Both the position numbers and the translations under genes were made by a program. Shown in pieces: positions 45,151-56,606 of a stretch of DNA of 64,000 nucleotides (the first letter of the stretch is position 1; each line of letters starts with the position of its first letter). The notes beneath the pieces were generated by a model. The model was given only the letters and a program-made list of their open reading frames with translations. It was not told where the DNA came from and did no database searches. The stretch lies in assembly GCF_023898315.1 (NCBI RefSeq), contig NC_064615.1, forward strand, positions 1,186,823,413 through 1,186,887,412. The letters are read 5' to 3'. Source of the stretch: Schistocerca nitens (Eukaryota; Arthropoda; Insecta; Orthoptera; Acrididae).

Positions 45151-45650
45151 AAGATAAAAATCCAATTAAGATAGCAATAAAATAATTCAAAAAACAACAT
45201 ACGCAAAGTGCAATACAAATGGCTGTGGGCCACAATTAAACTCCAGAATTTTAGAATATATTACCATCGGCCTTTAAAGGCAGGAGGCCAACAAAAAATT
45301 TTAAAAAATCAAAATTCAATTAAGATAGCAATAAAATAATTTAAAACCCAAAAAGCAACATATGCAAGGTGCAACACAAATGGCTGAGGCCTACAATTAA
45401 ATTTCAAAACTTCAGAATATATTACCATACACCTTTAAAGGTAGAAGGCCAGCATGTTTAACAACAAGAAATCTTAAAAATCAACAAGGTAAAAATCCAA
45501 TTAAGATAGCAATAAATTAATTTAAAGAAGCAACGTATGCAAGGTGCAATACCAATGGCTGAGGGCCAGAATTAAACTCCAATTTTTTAAAAAAATATTA
45601 CCATAATTTTTAAAGACAGAAGGCCGCAGTGTTTAAGCTTGAAAAATAAA
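45110..45650. repeat. tandem repeat, about 155-180-bp units
   Basis: Three units begin aagatagcaataaa (45168, 45324, 45504) and share tgcaaggtgcaa, aatggctgaggg and ctttaaaggcaga-like blocks in order; a partial unit precedes them. Units differ in length and by many substitutions, so the array is old. AT-rich. Confidence 0.8.
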
Positions 45651-45659
45651 TTCAAAAAT

Positions 45660-46429
45660 AAATTTGGCAAGATTTTAAGAAACAAAACAAATAACCATAA
45701 GCCTAAAATTTAAAATAGCTGACAACAGATAATGAAACATCGGTGGCAGTCAGAAGGCCTCGTTCGTTAGGCAACCCAACCAGGGGACAGCCACGGACCG
45801 ACCGACACAACGACTTGCTTCCCGTCAATCAATAGATGAGAACTCGAACCGGCGTAATAATCCACAATGGAGTGTGTGTTAGCTGTCAAAATTACACACC
45901 ATGTTGGCAGCGACAACACGCTGAGGAAAGGACGCTGCCTGAAGTTACGTTAGTGGCCAGGGCAGGTAACTGGAACACTAACGGACACTAGGCAGAAAAT
46001 TCCGCTGGTACACTCAGATCGTGGTCGACCAAAATAGTTAATTGCACCGGATGGTGGCTAAATCTCAGCAGTAGAATCACTCGGTGTTCCTCACCGGAAA
46101 ACCTCCCCAACAGCAAACCACCGAAGCGAACCACCACAACGTGAATAGCAGTGACTTGGGTAGTTGAAAGCACTACTCAACTCTGACGCCCCGGGTCGGT
46201 GAACCACGAATCTCGTGGCGATCGGACAGCTTCACACTCGCTCCGACACTGCGCGGGGGATGCCAGCGGCCCTAGCCCTTCCCTCGTCCGCAGCAACCGA
46301 CCGTCTCTCCTCAGAATGCCGACATCTAGAGTAGTCGTCAAACTACACACACAACCTGACAAACACTTGCACGAAGACGTGAACGATACCCAACAGTCAC
46401 TAAGCACGCACGAGGACAAATCGGGAGTC

Positions 46430-46480
<51 letters not shown>

Positions 46481-46760
46481 CCGAGTCATGAACGATCCAC
46501 CAAGACCGTGGCCCGGCTCAAGTGATCAGTCGTGGCAATGGTCGGGCGAGCCATGTCGACGCAGACCTCAAAGCTCCAACCCGACTGCACTAGTCTGCAT
46601 TGCAACTCCCCGACTGGAAGGTCCGGACTGCGCTCCACAAGTAATAGCAGTCGAGCAAAGATACTGCGAGAGGGGATATATCGATACGCGCTGCTAGCGC
46701 CGCTCACGGTCAGGCAAAGCAGCAACTCAGTGACACCAGTAATTTAAATTAACGTAGTGA
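45660..46760. repeat. unclassified GC-rich stretch next to the tandem array
   Basis: Composition changes sharply from the AT-rich array to GC-rich sequence with a CA microsatellite in the middle. No coding frame, TIR or tRNA-like head was recognised. It may be the rest of a repeat whose other end is the tandem array. Confidence 0.3.
46431..46479. repeat. CA microsatellite
   Basis: About 24 uninterrupted units. Confidence 0.96.
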
Positions 46761-46789
46761 GGTGGAAGTACGTTAAAAACAGCGTGTAA

Positions 46790-47560
46790 AATACATGATG
46801 GCGGGAACACGAGCCACGCACGGCTTAATAATGGTTTTGTTTTCGTCAAAAAATCACGAACAAGCATTGGGGTGTGATCCGGAGCTTTGTCGTGATGCAG
46901 TTTCCACGAATGGTTTTGTTTTCTTCAGACTGCTTCACGCAAACGGGGATAACTTTCAGATAGTATTCCTGACTGACCGTACGACCTCATGATGTACTAC
47001 CCTACCGTAATCGAAGAAAACAGTGAGAAGAATCTTCACATGTGATCTAACTTGTCAAATTTTTTTCGGTCTTGGCTCTTCAGGCAGTTTCCATTGGGGC
47101 GACTGTACTTTGGTTTCGACGTCATACCCGCATACCCAAGTTTCATCACCTCTTATAATCTTCTTTAGAAGTTCTGGATCTTTCTCGACTTCAGCAATTC
47201 CTGAGCGATACCTATTCGACGTCGTTTTTGCTCGAAATTCAATTATTTGGGAACAAACTGCTGGTACGCGTTTTATGCCGAAAACATCCGAAAAATTGCC
47301 TATGCATGAGCCAAAGGATATGACATCATCAGCAACCTCTCTGATGGTGACTCGGCGATTTTCCAGAACCATTTTCTTTACTTCTTCCACACTGTCGTGG
47401 GCAGTCGTCATCTTCAACGCTTTGAAACTTTGTACCAATCGTAAACTCTTGTCTTACTCATAGTAGATTCACTAAAAGCCACGGTCAATATTTCGAATGC
47501 GGTACTGCACTTTATTCCATATTTCGAGCAAAATTTAATGCAAATTCTTTGATCCACCTT
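46790..47560 (-). mobile_element. mariner transposase remnant
   Basis: Minus strand. 47560-47414: QRICIKFCSKYGIKCSTAFE and ESTMSKTRVYDWYK (helix-turn-helix). 47438-47055: NRRVTIREVADDVISFGSCI and IIRGDETWVCGYDVETKVQS (first Asp in GDETW). 46980-46800: a frameshifted segment corresponding to the second-Asp region and RDFL. The third Asp and C-terminus are absent. Between helix-turn-helix and the next part the GRPS linker is deleted. Confidence 0.8.
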
Positions 47561-47977
47561 TTTTGTAAGTAAAAATTCGCCAAGTACTCGGAAACACATA
47601 TAACCCTTTCGACGGTCTACAACAAAACAGCTGAAAAAGCAAACATACATCAGGAACATGTGAGCCAACAAGACAAACAAACTTGAAAATTGGATGTATA
47701 ACGACTGCGAAATTAAAAAATTCCCGTCACTTTCTGATCGTGCCTCGTCGTTTTGCGGTACAGCCACATCTGCAAGCCGAAATTTGATGTCCCTGTTGCT
47801 CACAGTTTTGAAAGAAATAGATGGCAAGAAGAAGATTTATACAGAGCAGATAACGCGCTTGTGTTTACTTTTACGTCCGATAAACTGACACTGGAGCTCG
47901 GATGGAAATGGTTTGAACAGGTAAATGAAACATTCGTCTTGTGTTTAGATTTATGAACTGGGCAAAACTAAAAACTA

Positions 47978-49336
47978 CACTGCCGGAAAAAAATCAGTAC
48001 ACCCTTTTAGCGGTTTCCCGTTAATTCAAGATTCACTGTTGCAACAGTGCATACGGAGTACTTGATTACATTTACAGATCAGTATCACAAGGAGTTATGA
48101 GGCACCTATGCTGCAAAACGCACGCACATTAGTACGTGGTGCAGAGTCCACGGCCGCTGACTCTGGCAGCCAGTCGATCGTGAAAACAGCGAATTCTGCC
48201 TGTGTACGTTGTGCCGTCCACGGCCGCTAGACCTGTTCACGTAGTTCTGCATCGAATCCGACACGTGCTCGATTGGAAACAGATCTGGAGGTGTTGGTGC
48301 ACGTCTCACAGATTGAGCTGAGTTTCACGGGCAGTGTGTGGGCGAGCATTATCCTGCCGGAACAACACATCACCTCCGTGTTGCAACAATGGCGAAAGAA
48401 CGGGTGTAACGTGCCGAGTGGTGCTTAGCGTCTCCTCCAGAAATGAGAGTTGCAGCCAGTTTGTCTCGGAAGAACGCATTCTCCAAGATAACTGTCACCA
48501 GGTCTACGTCGTACGCGCAAATGACCACTTGCGTGCAGACAGGATCTGCTTTCAACGCTGAGGGCCGCGGCGCGCCATTCCGTCTTTACGTGATCCTCTG
48601 ACGGCACCAGTCGAGACCTGCACGTCGACGGTGTGACGTGAGTGGAAGACTGGCTAGAGGGGCGCGTCCGTATTTCCACTGCAAGTAACCATTTCGCAAC
48701 ACTTCGTGCTGACACGCCTCCAATCAGAAGCCCTCTTATCTGCTCTGTGGTAGCTCAAAAAATGCTCAAATGTGTGTGAAATCTTATGGGACTTAACTGC
48801 TAAGGTCATCAGTCCCTAAGCTTACGCACTACTTATCCTAAATTATCCTAAGGACAAACACACACACCCGTGCCCGAGGGAGGACTCGAACCTCCGCCAG
48901 GATCAGCCGCACAGTCCACGACTGCAGCGCCACAGACCGCTCGGCTAATCCCGCGCGGCTCTGTGGCAGCTGTACGAACTCGCACTGCCACTGCCGGCCT
49001 TACAGTGTGACGATCCTGGCGGCCGTCTGTGCTGCGTGTATGTCCAGAACCTCGTGACTCAATGTGAGAACGTTCACGTGACGAGTGATACCAGCACCGT
49101 TCCACAACTGACCACTCGGAAGGCCATCATTTGAACCTTTTCAGATTCACTCAGGTGGCTGTAGGAAGCACGGGTGTTTGGCTGCCTGCCTCACACGTCT
49201 GCACCACACACAGCCTGCTGGCTGTGAGCGTTGGCGGACGACCTCGAGACCTTTATCAGTAGATCTACTATACCCCAGGTGGCACATGCCGTCATCGAAT
49301 CAAAATCGACGTCCTCTTTCCAGCTTTTTCCGGCAG
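47978..49336 (-). mobile_element. Tc1-like transposon containing a SINE
   Basis: Ends cactgccggaaaaa and tttttccggcag at TA sites 47976-47977 and 49337-49338. The minus-strand transposase is badly frameshifted, but APTPPDLFPIEHVSDSMQNY (decayed SPDLNPIEHVWD, catalytic Glu) is clear at about 48305-48245. A type B SINE at 48756-48957 interrupts it. Confidence 0.75.
48756..48957 (-). mobile_element. tRNA-headed SINE, type B
   Basis: Minus-strand head CGCGCGGGATTAGCCGAGCG, B box GGTTCGAGTCC, body with GTTAAGTCCCATAAGATTTC. Target duplications gctctgtggtagct / gctctgtggcagct at 48742-48755 and 48958-48971. Confidence 0.93.
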
Positions 49337-49338
49337 TA

Positions 49339-50100
49339 CATTTAACACCATCGATAATTATGGATAAGAGATTAATATTTCAAAGATTCCTTCCGGAACA
49401 ACCATAACGACTCAGCCAATACACGTTTATGTATGCATTCCGGCCGTGGAAAATATTTTTCAGACTTAATTATATCATATCATTATGTCGTTAACGTGTA
49501 TTTACGAAATATTCTTCTAAAAACTCAATCCCTCATTCACAATCAGTTTCGTTCTCCCAGATTCGTTAACCTTTTTAAACATGCGTGGTACAAGAGTTGT
49601 TGCACTGAACAGAAACCACCAAAATGTCAGACACCTCTTCACTTTTGCTTTAAAACCTGTGATCCCGTATGTGAGTTCTGTCAGGAAACTGTAATTGTCC
49701 GATGTGCTTGGTGTGCAAAATTAAAGTCCATTCAGCATTTTTTGACCCTAACAATTCTGAACTTAATCATTATTGTACAGACTTGCAATAATGATACAAC
49801 AAAAACTTACAAACAATTTCAAATATAACATAATTGAATCTGAAAAGCCTACAAATTGAAAACAAAACATGGACCACTTCACCACATACGGTCGAATTTG
49901 GTATTTACGATGCTATATCTTATGCTATCAGTCAAATGTCGAAAAGAACAACAAAATACTGGGGAAGGAGGGAGGGAGGCGAATTCGAGAAAAATTACTT
50001 TTACAAGAAGTCTGTGTACACCGTTGTAACGTACCTTAAAAACCGTAGAACCTTTATCTGAAGTATCTGTTACCGTCTCAACGGTGTTCATTCAGAAATA
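49339..50100. other. intronic sequence without recognised features
   Basis: AT-rich. A 131-codon ORF at 49433-49828 has several Cys residues (CEFCQETVIVRCAWC) but no domain I can name; the pattern is not a clear zinc finger. Confidence 0.3.
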
Positions 50101-50101
50101 T

Positions 50102-51243
50102 ACCGACTGAAAAGAGTCGCAACACCAAGGAGTTGTACGGCATAAACGAAAGTTGGTACGCGTGTTTCTACATCTGAAAAATGACATCTCTTCAAATTTC
50201 ACGACAGTCGCATAGTAGCGCCACTGCGACGACGCAAATCGGATTTGCTTTAAATACGCGTTGTAACGCTGGCCAGCGTTAGTTGTCCTTCAGAGCGGAC
50301 GTGGTGTGTTGTCAGTCGAGAACTCCTTTAAGGTGTACAGACGCCATTAGCGGCACCTCGCATAGTTTGCACGAGGTTGTGCAGTAAGGCTACGAGAAGC
50401 TGGATTTGCTTCTGCAGTATTGCAGAAAAGCTTGGCAGAAACGTGGCCACTGTACGTGACTGCTGGCAGCGGCGGTCACCGAGCTCCTGACGGCCACGTG
50501 GAACTACATCGCGTCCACTGCTCGGCTCTCGTGCACCACCGTGACACAACTCACTGTTACAAATCGGTTACTTCGAGGCCAGCTCGGAGCCACACGCCCT
50601 GCAGCGTGCATTCCACTTGCGACTTGAGTGATGTCAAGCTAGGGCAGGCTGGAGGTCTGTCGGGTCTTCTGGTTCTGCCTCGGTGCCGTGTGTTGGCTAG
50701 GACGAGGCCAGCCTGACACCACGGACCTACACCTTCAGTTATGGTCTGCGCTGCGGTGTTTTATGACAACTACTTCCGTAGTTATACCACGCACCCTCGT
50801 ACGTCACTCTGGTGATTCGACCTGGTGTGCTGCCATTCCGGAATAGCGTTCCAAAAGTATAACGCTCTCAGTATACCGCTGTTGTAAGCCAGCATGCAGG
50901 CCTGTCGCCTTGGCCGGCTCCATCACCAGATCTGTCTCCAACCGAGCACATACGAGATCATCGGGCGACAACTGCAGCAGTATTAACAGTCCTTGTATTG
51001 GCCGACCAAGTGCGACAGGCACGAACCCGCCACATGTACACCACACTGAATGCACAATTGCATGCCTACAGTCAACATTCTGGCTTTAATGCACGAGCAT
51101 TTCACATGTATATCTGGCGCTTATATTAAAACTGTGATCTTGCACGATAATCACTTGAAAATCTTACCTAGATTAATGTATTCCCGAAATTTTATTACTG
51201 CAGTCATTTTTGGCGTTGCTATTTTGTTCCCACCATTGTATTA
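50102..51243 (+). mobile_element. Tc1-like transposon remnant
   Basis: Inverted ends: left gaaaagagtcgcaacaccaa, right ttggcgttgctattttgtt read inward, both imperfect. At about 50915-50985 plus-strand translation gives PSPDLSPTEHIRDH, the Tc1 catalytic Glu region (DLSPTEHIWD), and downstream RQARTRHMYTTLNAQLHA. The rest is too broken to align by eye. Confidence 0.6.
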
Positions 51244-51789
51244 AACTTAATTTTTTTTCAAGGGGCGTTCCAGCACTACAACAGCAACGTGGCCACGTAC
51301 AAAAAATATGTGCGTCTCTTGCAGTCCACTACAACATATTCAAAGCTGATCAAAATCGATGCGTGTCCCTATGGTAGGTTATTTGTAGGTGACCTATCTG
51401 CTGCACTAGGTTAGGAGCCGTCTGAGTAAGAAACTCCGACTACAAGCACATTACTCTTTCTTAGAATGCTTAAAAAGTACGAGGTGCTGTGAGCTCGAAG
51501 CGGTGCGGACACACCAGCGTCGCATACTATACACAGCACATTTTAGACATTTCGTTTACGAAAATTATTATGTAGATATCTTTACAAATGAAATAGATCA
51601 CTGCACTGTTGTCTCTGTGCGCAAACTAAGACACTCTGAAGATGGATTAAGTCTGACAGCCATACTGCTCGCATCTGAGTTAGTGACACGTTGCAGACAG
51701 ATAATGGGCGGATGAGATCATGAAGGAATTGCTCAACAGTAATGAAGTAAATAGAGGGACTTTTTTTATACTTTGAATTTATTGGTTTT
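51244..51789. other. intronic sequence without recognised features
   Basis: Nothing recognised. Confidence 0.35.
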
Positions 51790-51955
51790 AGGGACGCGCC
51801 CCTATAGCTATCTCAGTAGTGTAATGTCAATCGCGACGATACTCACTGAGCGGGGAAAATCTCTGACCCGGCCGGGAATCGAACCCGGCCACCTTCGAGT
51901 AACAATCCGCAGAGAAGCCTAGCTCTCGGCAAGGTGGAACGCACACGCGTTTAGT
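51790..51955 (-). mobile_element. partial tRNA-headed SINE, type E
   Basis: Minus strand: B box GGGTTCGATTCCC (about 51883-51871), then ggccgggtcagagattttcc and gctcagtgag. Same family as 28630-28815. Left boundary uncertain. Confidence 0.6.
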
Positions 51956-52655
51956 GCAGGGTATTTTAGGCATTGCATCATATGTTCTAATCTTTTCCGT
52001 GGACGAATTAACTATAAGTAAGCGTATTTGAAAGACGCTTGTGCGCATATTGGTTCTTTCGAAGCTCATTAGAACGTTTTTGTGGAAATGGTAACACTAG
52101 ATAAAACAAAACTTAGCGTATGCTCCTGTACTCACTCAAGATACCTGAATGTAGTGGACTCTAGTTCGGTCTTTAAATGGGCGGGCAGAAAGGCTTCGTA
52201 TTCACGACCGTCTTGTTGGAAGATAACGAAATCATTGGCTCTGTATCCCTGAAAACCTCGACTTATCTACGTACAGTCAAAAGGTCAGTGACTTCAGAGC
52301 AACGGTCTTCAAACTGGTATTCGTGTGGCCCGCAGTGCTCAACCGTACTTTATGATAATATAGATACAGCAGCTAACAGCTGAATCCTAAAATGTCGACG
52401 AACGTCACGAGCTTGTTAAGAGTGAATTTTTCTTGTTCAGCAACAAACAAAATGCTTAGAGAAACAGTAATATTTTAAGATGCGCTTAATTTTAATTGAC
52501 GTTGGTGAATTCAGCCGTGATCTGAGTGAAGTTTGTCACTTATGTCACGGGCAGAGTAATACGTAGCGCGGCCCCTGCGAGGTTAGTGGAAACGAGAGGG
52601 TGACAATTTCTTTGTTTTTGTTCGAATGCTGGCCACTGACGAGCGTGCGCAGCTA
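51956..52655. other. intronic sequence without recognised features
   Basis: Nothing recognised. Confidence 0.35.
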
Positions 52656-52859
52656 TACAGGGTGTTACAAAAAGGTACGGCCAAACTTTCAGGAAACATT
52701 CCTCACACACAAAGAAAGAAAATACGTTATGTGGACATGTGTCCGGAAACGCTTACTTTCCATGTTAGAGCTCATTTTATTACTTCTCTTCAAATCACAT
52801 TAATCATGGAATGGAAATACACAACAACAGAACGTACCAGCCTGACTTCAAACACTTTG

Positions 52860-53480
52860 TTACAGGAAATGTTCAAAATGTCCTCCGTTAGCGAGGATAC
52901 ATGCATCCACCCTCCGTCGCATGGAATCCCTGATGCGCTGATGCAGTCCTAGAGAATGGCGTATTGTATCACAGTCGTCCACAATATGAGCACGATGAGT
53001 CTCTACATTTGGTACCGGGGTTGCGTAGACAACAGCTTTCAGATGCCCCAATAAATGAAAGTCAAGAGGCTTGAGGTCAGGAGAGCGTGGAGGCCACGGA
53101 ATTGGTCCGCCTCTACCAATCCATCGGTCACCGAATCTGTTGTTGAGAAGCGTACGAACACTTCGACTGAAATGTGCAGGAGCTCCATCGTGCATGAACC
53201 ACATGATGTGTCGTACTTGTAAAGGCACATGTTCTAGCAGCACAGGTAGAGTATCCCGTATGAAATCATGATAACGTGCTCCATTCAGCGTAGGTGGAAG
53301 AACATGGGGCCCAATCAAGACATCACCAACAATGCCTGCCCAAACGTTCACAGAAAATCTGTGTTGATGACGTGATTGCACAATTGCGTGCGGATTCTCG
53401 TCAGCCCACACATGTTGATTGTGAAAATTTACAACTTGATCATCAGAATCGAGTAAGTACAGTACATACTGACGAAACAA
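52860..53480 (-). pseudogene. mariner-superfamily transposase, C-terminal two thirds
   Basis: 206 open codons. VVNFHNQHVWADENPHAIV follows a damaged first-Asp region. IMWFMHDGAPAHFSRSVRTL has the second Asp and PPRSPDLKPLDFHLLGHLKA the third; I count 36 residues between them. The protein ends GGHFEHFL. The frame is intact but lacks the DNA-binding domain and the first Asp motif, so it cannot transpose. It differs in family from the copy at 20 kb. Confidence 0.85.
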
Positions 53481-53565
53481 AAATGAGCTCTAACATGGAA
53501 ATTAAGCGTTTCCGGACACATGTACACATAACATCTTTTCTTTATTTGTGTGTGAGGAATGTTTC

Positions 53566-53763
53566 AAATGGTTCAAATGGCTCTGAGCACTATGGGACTC
53601 AACATCTGAGGTCATAAGTCCCCTAGAACTTAGAACTACTTAAACCTAACTAACCTAAGGACATCACACACACCCATGCCCGAGGCAGGATTCGAACCTG
53701 CGACCGTAGCAGTCCCGCGGTTCCAGACTGCAGCGCCAGAACCGCTAGACCACCGCGGCCGGC
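53566..53763 (-). mobile_element. tRNA-headed SINE, type A', in the mariner right TIR
   Basis: Full-length minus-strand copy, head GCCGCGGTGGTCTAGCGG, B box GGTTCGAATCC. Target duplications aggaatgtttc at 53555-53565 and 53764-53774. Confidence 0.93.
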
Positions 53764-53808
53764 AGGAATGTTTCCTGAAAGTTTGGTCGTACCTTGTAAC
53801 ACCCTGTA

Positions 53809-54516
53809 TAGTGCCAAACGGAAGTCACACGGACTCGCGAATGCGCATTATAGAGACGGTCATCTTTGACTGTGGTACACGTTTGTAGCACTTAATATGC
53901 ATTCAAATTAAGGCTGTTGTAATACAGTGCAATGGGTAATTTTTGTGGCTTACCAATGAACACTAACATCCGTAGAGGAAGGTGTGGTAAAGCCGATAAG
54001 ACAGAAAAATGGCCGCTGCAAATTTTTTATAGTGCTGCTGCCTGTCGAGAAGTGGTCACACTACCTCTAATATACATCGCCATTGTTGTCAGTGAGACTG
54101 ACTGAGGAAGCTTGTTCCGTTATCTATTACTAAACACTTTGTTTTTGAGTGCTCTGACGGAGGATAAGTCATTTGTATTACTTTTGTTACCACGCTTGTA
54201 AGGTGAGAAATAACTTTTCTCAATATCAGTGTTTAAAACGTCTTTGGCCAAAAAAATTACTTCCTCGTTTTTTTATTCCAATTTGGTAGTTTCTTCTGTG
54301 GATCACTGAAGCCGAGATGGCCACATTACTTGTTGGCAAAAGTAGCCAACGTGTTGACCCCAGTAACAGTCACTAAATTCCAAAAGACACGCACAGTACA
54401 ACAAATAGAACTGACTTATAAACCCTTTTATACACAAAGCTATCACCATCATTCTATTCCTTTGTAATAAATTTGAATTTATTAAGTTATAATATCTACA
54501 ACCGACTCTGTTCTGT
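53809..54516. other. intronic sequence without recognised features
   Basis: Nothing recognised. Confidence 0.35.
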
Positions 54517-54518
54517 TA

Positions 54519-54736
54519 CACAGGGTGGCGCACGAGAAACCGGGCTCGCCAGCTACGCACCCAAGGTTGCCCGCCACGAGCACACACAACAACGAATTGC
54601 TACACGTGTAATAATTAGACAATAAAGAAACAACAAATAAGCTAATGCAAGCGACAACTTCGAAACAAGAGATGAGAATTGGCGCGCAACAATGAGAAGT
54701 CTAGTACTAGGGGCCGGTTTTTCGTGCGCCACCCAG
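54519..54736. mobile_element. small TIR element (MITE)
   Basis: 218 bp, TA at both sides (54517-54518, 54737-54738). Ends cacagggtggcgcacgagaa and ttcgtgcgccacccag form TIRs of about 22 bp with aaaccgg inside. No coding capacity. The GGTGGCGCACGA terminus matches none of the larger elements in the window. Confidence 0.8.
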
Positions 54737-54738
54737 TA

Positions 54739-55635
54739 TTTTTCCTAATACAAAATACCGACTCAAAACGATCTACTGCAGCCGCTTGGTATTCTTTCTG
54801 ATACTGGAGCGGGAAGGCGCCTGGAAAATTCGCTCAATACAGAGAAACAAACATGGAATCCTGTTGTGGTGGCACGGGTGACAGCCCTCGCTTAAGTATG
54901 GAAATCTGGTCACTGTGTAAGCCTTCAGAAAAATTCACGTAGTTCTAATATATTAGTTACTTTTTCACTTAAAAATTTATGGTGAGTTACCTCACAATAG
55001 GCAAATTCAAAACGTGTAAGTGGAAAGCTATCAATAGGTTGTTGATGGTTTGGTGAAAATTGGAAAATCTTTCTCAGTGACTACTCCCCCATATTTCCTA
55101 TGCGGTCCGTGGCGCTGACCTACGAAGCAGACATTGGCTTTCAAGCACAGAAGTTTGACAACCACAGCCTTAGAGAGTTCTTAATAACGACTTGACATAA
55201 CCACCTCGGCGTATCATCTTGTCCCCATGCACTACTGTTCATCAGCTCTTGCATAATTAAAGAAGCAGAATGACAAACAGACTTCGAGACTAGTGAGTTC
55301 ACGCTCGACTCACCTCGTAAGATCTAGAAAAACGGAGTATCAAGTACAAATAGTCATGTGAATGGGTCTAGATGATACAAAAGTGGAAAACATTGTTTCT
55401 CTGGCAGAAAATGAAACTGGTTGTTGAATTCCTAATTAACCTTAACATAGTAATTTGTTTCGTAAATAAAAAACGCCTTCTCTTGCTGTACTGTATTTTA
55501 TTCTCCCACACTGGTTTCGCGTTTTTCATTTTAAAGCATAATCACTAGGAGCTATGATAACAGTTGCGGTATACTTTTGTTTTGATATGTATTATACTTT
55601 CTGGCTATAACAATCAAGAAGCAAAACAATACGCA
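54739..55635. other. intronic sequence with one possible hammerhead relic
   Basis: At about 55507-55550 the minus strand reads CCTAGTGATTATGC, a spacer, then GCGAAACCAGTGTGGG, resembling a decayed hammerhead core with GAAAC-palindrome. Otherwise nothing recognised. Confidence 0.3.
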
Positions 55636-55639
55636 TATG

Positions 55640-56345
55640 TTTGTAATTTACCGTAAACCCACAGGAACTGGCATTATCATCCACCAATGCTCGAACCACG
55701 TACACTCAGAAAACAAGCAACGCTTCGACATATGCTCCATAGACTCAACACCGACCCACTCAACAAAGAAAACTACCTAAAAGAATTGGACATAGTAATG
55801 CAAATAGCCCAAACCAATGGACACAATAGTAACACAATCCCAAAGCTAAACGAGAAAATTAAAAGTAAAATAAAAGCAGAAAGCACAAAACCATTGACAA
55901 CATCACAACAGAACCAAACACAGTCACAAACACCCAGTACCATAACAACTACACAGAATAATCAGGAGAGTCTAAGAGAAAACACACGATGATATACAAA
56001 CGCAAACTCACACACAAAATCACCAACATTTTCAAAAGATAAGAAATAAACATAGCATACACAACAGACAATGCTGTTCAAATATACCCCCAAAACTGAC
56101 AAAAAAAAGCAGAGATATATACCAGAAAGCAGGTATAGATGAAGAGGTGCAAGTATGGGACAAACTCCACATTAGCAGAACACCTAAGAGAACACAGTCA
56201 CAAACCAACCACTAGAGAAGAAGACATGAAAATAACTGTAGTCAACAATAAAAAAACATCTCCTGACTGTTCAAGAAAATTACCACATACAGTAAACCAA
56301 AGCAGAAAAGAAAACCCTGTAGAATGGTCAAATACATAGGCCAAA
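55640..56345 (+). mobile_element. Penelope-like element of a second family, fragment
   Basis: Broken frames match the region after the RT: FVIYRKPTGTG, then the 55687-55992 ORF with MLHRLNTDPLNKENYLKELD and IAQTNGHNSNTIPKLNEKIK, then a degraded endonuclease region with CKYGTNSTLAEHLREHSH. It is AT-rich and unlike the GC-rich family at 18-19 kb. No terminal repeats recognised. Confidence 0.65.
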
Positions 56346-56528
56346 CAACTAATCAAATAATAGAGTGACACTACCATTATCATAATAGTAATAATAAAAA
56401 TAATAGCACACCACCTCTACCTGTCCATCAGCCTCTACACAAAACATTTGAACCAAAACTCAAATCAACTGAACACAAAAACTCTCAATCATTCTCTGGA
56501 CAAAAAAGCAACAAAAAATTCCATGCAT

Positions 56529-56561
56529 CTCTCTCTCTCTCTCTTTTTCTGTGAACACACC

Positions 56562-56600
<39 letters not shown>
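56529..56600. repeat. compound CT and CA microsatellite
   Basis: A CT run (56529-56544) and a CA run (56562-56600) separated by 17 bp. Confidence 0.95.

Positions 56601-56606
<6 letters not shown>

Larger units (their letters stand above)
52658..53806 (-). mobile_element. internally deleted mariner-superfamily element with a SINE in one TIR
   Basis: Starts cagggtgttacaaaaaggta and ends with its reverse complement, at TA (52656-52657, 53807-53808). TIRs of about 130 bp (for example tttccatgttagagctcatt on both sides). The right TIR is split by a SINE at 53566-53763. The N-terminal half of the transposase is missing. Confidence 0.87.

Noticed and set aside
49433..49828. 131-codon Cys-containing ORF
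   Set aside because: Cys spacing fits no zinc-finger class I know and there is no splice or homology support.
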